Assembly (NCBI GenBank): GCA_902773455.1
Contig: CACYEW010000232.1
Location: 1-9,208, forward strand
Direction: 5' to 3'
From: an uncultured Ruminococcus sp.
Lineage (GTDB): Bacteria; Bacillota; Clostridia; Oscillospirales; CAG-272
Length of the DNA: 9,208 bases
Part shown: positions 6,157 to 9,208 of the stretch, one piece after another
How positions within the stretch are numbered: position 1 is the stretch's first letter
How the letters are laid out: each line of letters opens with the position of its first letter
Notes under the pieces: generated by a model
What the model was told of the DNA's origin: nothing
What the model saw: the letters and a program-made list of their open reading frames with translations, nothing else
Databases searched by the model: none
Position numbers and translations under genes: made by a program

Positions 6157-7218
6157 TTATCTTTCGGGAACGTCGTCGGGCGACGTGAGCGCTATCTGAA
6201 GCGCAAGCTTAAACATTTCGTAATAATCGCTTTCTTTTATGACGCAGGAGGCTGAATGGATGTATCTCGTCGGGCACGCCATATTGATCGTACGCACGCC
6301 GCCTGCGGCTTTGTGTATCTTTCCGGCGTCGGTACCGCCCGCAACGTATTTCTTCGGCTGGCATTTTATACCGTGCTTCTTTCCGAGGCCGAGCGCGAAA
6401 TTCACGAGCGCCGATTCGTATACGGTGCCGAGATCCATCAGCGAAACGCACGGTCCGTCGCCCGTCTTCGCGGCTCTCTTATGCTCGGGCGTTCCGGCTA
6501 TATCGGCTATCGCCGTCGATTCGAGCACGAGCGCGAGATCCGGTTTGATCCTGTTCGCGGTGATAAGAGCTCCGGTCCTTCCGACCTCTTCACGCACCGT
6601 GAAGCAGAAATACAGATCGTATTCCGGCGTGATCTTGTTTTCGTATATGTAATTTACGATATCGCAGAGTACCGAGCATCCGAGACGGTCGTCTATCGCC
6701 TTGCTTTTTATATATCCGTCGCCGAAACGTATGAAATCCGAATCGAATACGGCGTAGTCGCCGATCTGTACGGACGCTTCCGCGTCGGCTTTGTCTTTCG
6801 CGCCGATATCGATGAACATTTTGTCGATCGGAGTGGCTTTTTTGCGTTCTTCATACGACTGCTGATGTATCGCCTTGGAAGCGATAAGACCGCTGATCTT
6901 TTCTTTTCCGAAGTCTCCAATGAAGAGCTTTCTGCCGCAGAGGACCTTCACGTCGAAACCGCCGACAGGCTGAAAATACAGATAACCGTTGTCGTCGATA
7001 TCCGAGATCATAAGTCCGACCTCGTCCATATGCGCCGAAAGCATCATTTTTTTATCTGTTTTGCCTTTGATCCTGAAAATACGGTCGCCTATGAAATCGG
7101 TGTATTCCTCGTCGTATTTTCCTTCCAGCTCTTCGGCTATTATCTTTGCGACTTCGTATTCGCAGCTTGTGGGTCCGAATGCGGTGCAGAGTTTTTCAAG
7201 CAGTGCGGTGCCTTTCAT
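6157..7218 (-). CDS. M42-family metallo-aminopeptidase, second of the tandem set
   Basis: This 353-residue M42 peptidase has the complete two-metal site: H63 and D65 in SAHMDEVGLM, the D176/D177 pair in KAIDDRLGC, E210/E211 in TVREEVGRTGA, an acidic ligand E233 in LVLESTAIADIAG, and H321 in RYIHSAS. A Glu, not an Asp, at the fifth ligand and the following TAIADIAG segment place it in a different M42 branch from its two neighbours. It also has the GGTDAGKIHKAAGG motif (294-307). Its ATG overlaps the upstream peptidase stop by 4 nt, yet it has its own perfect AAAGGAGG 7 nt before the start, so it is both coupled and independently strong. The likely role is cytosolic turnover of peptides, perhaps in a mixed complex with the adjacent paralogues; the latter is inference. 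Confidence 0.92.
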   Translation of the reverse strand: MKGTALLEKLCTAFGPTSCEYEVAKIIAEELEGKYDEEYTDFIGDRIFRIKGKTDKKMMLSAHMDEVGLMISDIDDNGYLYFQPVGGFDVKVLCGRKLFIGDFGKEKISGLIASKAIHQQSYEERKKATPIDKMFIDIGAKDKADAEASVQIGDYAVFDSDFIRFGDGYIKSKAIDDRLGCSVLCDIVNYIYENKITPEYDLYFCFTVREEVGRTGALITANRIKPDLALVLESTAIADIAGTPEHKRAAKTGDGPCVSLMDLGTVYESALVNFALGLGKKHGIKCQPKKYVAGGTDAGKIHKAAGGVRTINMACPTRYIHSASCVIKESDYYEMFKLALQIALTSPDDVPER

Positions 7219-8249
7219 ATGGCAGCCTCCTTTCCGATCTCTTTTATAAATCCGGCTATGAGCTTTGCGGCGTCGGCAACGTCGTCAAGCGAAACGACCT
7301 CGCTGTACGTGTGCATATTGCGGAGCGGTATCGAAACGAGGACGGTCGGTATGCCGAGCCCGACGAGCGGTATATCGTTCGCGTTCGTTCCCGTGCTCGT
7401 CGCTTCCACCGTAACGGTATGCTTATATTCGTTATCTTTTGCAAATTTAATGAGTTTTTTAGTCAGTCTGACGTCCGTTATCGCGGAAAGAGATATTTCC
7501 GGACCGTCGCCGAGACCGGTCTTGCGTCTCGAATCTGATCCCGGCACCCATGCGCAGCAAACGTCCGAGACTATCGCGTAATCCGGCTGCAGCCTGTAAG
7601 CCGCCGTAACGACCGCGCGGGATATTTCTTCTTTGGTGGAGAGCACAAGATCGAGTTCTCCCTCGTAACCGCCGTTTATGAGCTGCTCGACAGCTTCGAT
7701 CAGCGCGACGGCGCAGATCTTGTCGTCAAATCCTTTTCCGCATATACGGTTGTTTTTAAGTTCGGTCAGCTTATACATATATCCGACGGGCGTTCCTACC
7801 GGTATAAGCTCCTCCGCTTTTTCTTTCGTAAGTCCCGTGTCGATCATGAGATCGGTTACCGGCGGCAGTACGGATCTGTCTCCCGTCTGCAGGTGCGGGG
7901 GAGTCGAGACTATAACGCCGTAAAGCGTTTCTTTGCCGTAGATCGTAACGTCCGCCGCCTGGAGGATCCGCGTGTCGAGTCCTCCGATGTTGGTGAAGCG
8001 GAGAAAACCGCCCTCAAGCACCTCCGTCACCATCATGCCGACCTCGTCCATGTGGGCGTCGAGCATGATCTTCGGCAAGCCGGGCTTGCGTGCGTTCCTT
8101 TTCAAAATGTAGCTCCCGGCGGGTTCTCTCGTAAGCTCGTCGAAGTACGCGTCGCGTATCTCTTCGAGCGCGGACAGACCGCCGTCTTCAAAGCCGGATA
8201 CAGAGCACCCCGACGTCAAAGACCGGGCCAGCTTCAACAGATTTGCCAT
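7215..8249 (-). CDS. M42-family metallo-aminopeptidase, first and most divergent of the tandem set
   Basis: This 344-residue M42 peptidase retains the ligand positions: H66 and D68 in LDAHMDEVGMM, D175/D176 in KGFDDKICAV, E207/E208 in STKEEISRAV, D229 in IVSDVCCAW and H313 in RNMHTYSEVV. Three surrounding motifs depart from the common pattern. DDK replaces DDR, the EEVGxRGA strand is EEISRAVVTAA with no glycines, and STGTNANDI (285-293) replaces the GGTDA loop. Ligands are intact, so activity is likely, but the substrate pocket is probably different. The gene has a good Shine-Dalgarno (AAAGGAG, 9 nt from ATG) and lies 14 nt after murD; its stop overlaps the next peptidase start by 4 nt. Family certain, specificity unknown. 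Confidence 0.88.
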   Translation of the reverse strand: MANLLKLARSLTSGCSVSGFEDGGLSALEEIRDAYFDELTREPAGSYILKRNARKPGLPKIMLDAHMDEVGMMVTEVLEGGFLRFTNIGGLDTRILQAADVTIYGKETLYGVIVSTPPHLQTGDRSVLPPVTDLMIDTGLTKEKAEELIPVGTPVGYMYKLTELKNNRICGKGFDDKICAVALIEAVEQLINGGYEGELDLVLSTKEEISRAVVTAAYRLQPDYAIVSDVCCAWVPGSDSRRKTGLGDGPEISLSAITDVRLTKKLIKFAKDNEYKHTVTVEATSTGTNANDIPLVGLGIPTVLVSIPLRNMHTYSEVVSLDDVADAAKLIAGFIKEIGKEAAI

Positions 8250-8263
8250 GTTTTATTACTCCT

Positions 8264-9208
8264 TTATAATGAATTTACTAATTTCTTGAACAGTTTTCCG
8301 CGTTCTTCAAAGTTCCTGAAGCGGTCGAAACTCGCCGCGGCGGGCGAAAGTATCACCACGTCGCCTTCTTTTGCGGCCGCCGCCGCTTCGAAAACCGCCT
8401 TTTCAAAATCCGGTTCTTTGATCACGTTAAGCGTTTCCGGCAAACCGTGATCGCACATGGAGCGGTATATCTTCTCACCGTTCTGACCGGTCAGAACAAC
8501 GGCTCTCGCATGCTCGAAAAGTGGCTCGCAGAGCGGTTCGTAATCGAGATTTTTGTCGTATCCGCCGAGTATCACAACGACCGGGCACGAGAAGCACGAT
8601 AACGCCGCCGCCGTCCGCGTGGGCGAAGAGTCAATCGAGCCGTTGTAATATCTCACGCCGTCTTTTTCGCGCACGAATTCGAGACGGTGTTCGACTCCGT
8701 TGAAATTCTTCGCGATCTCGTATACGGCTTCTTTTGTCACGAGTCCGGCGGTGAGACCGATAGCGGTCATATAGTTTTCGACGTTGTGCCTGCCGGGGAT
8801 CTTTATGTCGGAGGTTTTGATTATTTCTTCCGTTTTGCCTTCATATCTTAAATATATCGATCCGTTTTCCTCGTATACGGCGTCTTTATCGGGCGGTATC
8901 CGTTTGGAAGAGAAGAAGCAGACTCTTGACGCAGCTTTTTCCGCGTATCCTCTCGTAACGCTGTTTTCGTAATTCAGAACGACGCGGTCGTTTTCGCTTT
9001 GATGCGCGAAAACGTTCGATTTGGCGGCGATGTATTCGTCCATGCCCGTATGCCAGTTGAGATGGTTCGGCGTAACGTTTGTCACGGCGGCGACCGAAGG
9101 CGATCTTTTCATCGTCTGAAGCTGGAAAGAAGACAGCTCGACGACGACCGTATCGTTTTCATTCATCTCTTCGACCTTTCCTATCAGCGGCGTGCCGATA
9201 TTGCCGCC
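8264..9208 (-). CDS. murD: MurD, UDP-N-acetylmuramoyl-L-alanine--D-glutamate ligase (N-terminus outside window)
   Basis: MurD is a cytosolic, ATP-dependent ligase that adds D-glutamate to UDP-MurNAc-L-Ala in peptidoglycan precursor synthesis. The visible 314 residues run from GGNIGTPL at the window edge to a TAA at 8266-8264. About 140 residues with the ATP P-loop are cut off. The apparent start at 9166 is an internal Met, because the frame is open and conserved before it. Signatures, numbered from that Met, are ELSSFQL (E10), NVTPNHLNWH (H35), the carbamylated-lysine position K49 in YIAAKSNVF, GRHNVENYMTA (125-135), HRLEFV (160-165), ILGGYDKNLDYEPL (199-212) and LSPAAASFDRFRNFEERG (273-290). 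One oddity is NGSIDSSPTRT (175-185), where clostridial MurD normally has NDS; this Asp-to-Gly change lies in the C-terminal domain near the nucleotide site. Unusually, the gene leads into a peptidase operon and not into other mur or fts genes. Confidence 0.95.
   Translation of the reverse strand, partial: GGNIGTPLIGKVEEMNENDTVVVELSSFQLQTMKRSPSVAAVTNVTPNHLNWHTGMDEYIAAKSNVFAHQSENDRVVLNYENSVTRGYAEKAASRVCFFSSKRIPPDKDAVYEENGSIYLRYEGKTEEIIKTSDIKIPGRHNVENYMTAIGLTAGLVTKEAVYEIAKNFNGVEHRLEFVREKDGVRYYNGSIDSSPTRTAAALSCFSCPVVVILGGYDKNLDYEPLCEPLFEHARAVVLTGQNGEKIYRSMCDHGLPETLNVIKEPDFEKAVFEAAAAAKEGDVVILSPAAASFDRFRNFEERGKLFKKLVNSL

Noticed and set aside
5529..6188. A 219-codon plus-strand frame opposite the third M42 gene
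   Set aside because: It is a mirror frame of intact peptidase sequence, with skewed composition and no domain.
6256..7581. A 441-codon open frame on the plus strand, opposite two M42 peptidase genes
   Set aside because: It is fully antisense to clear M42 coding sequence with intact motifs. Its translation is rich in Arg, Phe, Val and Tyr, as expected of a mirror frame in this codon usage, and matches no family I know. It has no neighbour-consistent start.

Overview
The window (about 9.2 kb, roughly 50% G+C) looks like the chromosome of an endospore-forming, low-to-mid GC Bacillota, most likely an uncultured gut- or rumen-type Clostridia. Reasons: an alpha/beta-type small acid-soluble spore protein, a DUF1846 (UPF0371) protein, a YnbB/Met_gamma_lyase-family PLP enzyme, strong AAAGGAGG-type ribosome binding sites and a clostridial-style MurD. 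There are no rRNA or tRNA genes, CRISPR arrays, insertion sequences or phage genes.

Layout. Positions 3-752 (+) hold the C-terminal half of a DUF1846 protein. It converges on a minus-strand operon across a shared bidirectional terminator (763-792). That operon, read from right to left, is a YjjG-type HAD nucleotidase (3328-2639), a shortened phosphopentomutase (DeoB) relative that has lost the cap domain and every catalytic and metal-binding position I can align (2624-1824), and a BMP/PnrA-family substrate-binding lipoprotein (1834-797). All three belong to families that handle nucleotides, nucleosides or pentose phosphates, but no transporter permease or ATPase accompanies the lipoprotein.

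Positions 3359-3900 hold the monocistronic spore-protein gene (3677-3486), its terminator, a roughly 160-nt upstream region with a possible sigma-G/F -10 element, and a large branched terminator that ends the next operon.

Positions 9208-3901, all minus strand, form a second, tightly packed operon: murD (start outside the window), three consecutive but divergent M42-family metallo-aminopeptidases, and the YnbB-like PLP enzyme. Two junctions are 4-nt ATGA overlaps and two are 14-16 nt gaps. The three M42 proteins each keep the two-metal active site but differ in the surrounding motifs, which suggests paralogues with different peptide specificity.

The most interesting item is the pseudo-phosphopentomutase. 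It keeps the DeoB scaffold from end to end but carries Asp-to-Asn or other replacements at the metal site, and it sits between a nucleotidase and a nucleoside-binding-type lipoprotein. This fits a binding or regulatory pseudoenzyme better than a decaying gene. The peptidase operon is the second point of interest.
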